7,199 bases of DNA from Alphaproteobacteria bacterium (GTDB lineage Bacteria; Pseudomonadota; Alphaproteobacteria; Rhizobiales; Beijerinckiaceae), in contig RFZR01000081.1 of NCBI GenBank assembly GCA_009920595.1, forward strand, positions 1 through 7,199, in the 5' to 3' direction. Positions within the stretch are counted from its first letter, which is position 1, and the number at the start of each line of letters is the position of its first letter. The translations under genes were made by a program, and so were the position numbers. Under the pieces are notes generated by a model. That model was given only the letters and a program-made list of their open reading frames with translations. It searched no databases and had not been told where the DNA came from. Positions 6,987 to 7,199 of this stretch are shown in pieces.

Positions 6987-7199
6987 CTTAAACCGTCTCA
7001 ACTGCTCTTTTGTGAAAAGCAAAATGTCGTGACATGTTCTTCTTTATGGCCCGCGAACGGGTGTAGCGAGAAAGAATGACAATCGATTATGTTCTATCTG
7101 AGCAATCTCACTTGCTCCAGAATCCATGCTAATGTCCGCCTGACCCCATCGGGTGGCCCTGTGGTTGAGTTAGTATAGGATTGCCTTAGGCGTCAGCCC
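6987..7199. other. Non-coding stretch after the operon, no gene supported
   Basis: Stops occur often in all six frames. The longest reverse open stretch with an ATG (7044-7127) would encode 27 residues, and a forward ATG at 7076 would encode 18; neither has a recognisable product. The stretch contains a palindrome, ATGTC-GT-GACAT (7024-7035), and a small CCCG-CGAA-CGGG hairpin (7050-7061). It may include a regulatory region for a gene beyond the window, or decayed sequence. I see no tRNA and no clear promoter. Confidence 0.5.

Noticed and set aside
7044..7127. Reverse open frame of 27 residues after the operon
   Set aside because: It is very short, has no evident ribosome site and no recognisable product; possibly a decayed remnant, but this cannot be supported.
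7076..7132. Forward 18-residue open frame
   Set aside because: There is only a weak purine stretch upstream and the length is expected by chance.
1..7199. Mobile element, CRISPR array or RNA gene
   Set aside because: No direct-repeat arrays, transposase motifs, terminal inverted repeats or tRNA-like folds were seen. The window is a compact metabolic operon.

Overview
The window holds one co-directional operon on the + strand for glycerol and glycerol-3-phosphate catabolism. It starts inside glpD, the aerobic glycerol-3-phosphate dehydrogenase, and continues with a six-gene ABC importer. The gene order is glpD (3' part), two ATPases (glpS, glpT), two permeases (glpP, glpQ), a small membrane protein (glpU) and a periplasmic binding protein (glpV). 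This matches the glpD-glpSTPQUV arrangement known from rhizobia, where the system imports glycerol. That family knowledge, the alphaproteobacterial style of the proteins and the moderate GC content suggest an alphaproteobacterium, probably of the Rhizobiales (Hyphomicrobiales). The genus cannot be read from the window.

Layout: 1-885 is the C-terminal part of GlpD, open at the window edge. 882-1994 is glpS and 1991-3082 is glpT. 3084-3977 is glpP, 3974-4771 is glpQ and 4784-5101 is glpU. 5102-5175 is the only sizeable gap inside the operon; it holds two small inverted repeats and the strong ribosome binding site of glpV. 5176-6933 is glpV. 6956-6986 is a textbook intrinsic terminator that closes the operon. 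6987-7199 has no gene that I can support. Three junctions (glpD/glpS, glpS/glpT, glpP/glpQ) are ATGA overlaps, and glpT/glpP are 1 base apart, so translation is probably coupled along the operon.

How the genes work together: GlpV would capture the substrate in the periplasm and GlpP/GlpQ would form the channel. GlpS and GlpT would supply ATP hydrolysis, and GlpU is an accessory inner-membrane protein of unknown role. Imported glycerol would be phosphorylated by a glycerol kinase (not in this window) and oxidised by GlpD to dihydroxyacetone phosphate.

The most interesting observation is in the ATPase pair. GlpS has an altered Walker A and lacks the switch histidine, while GlpT has lost the LSGGQ signature and has an atypical D-loop. 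All these changes fall in the same composite ATP site. The other site keeps every consensus element. This predicts an asymmetric importer with one working and one degenerate ATP site.
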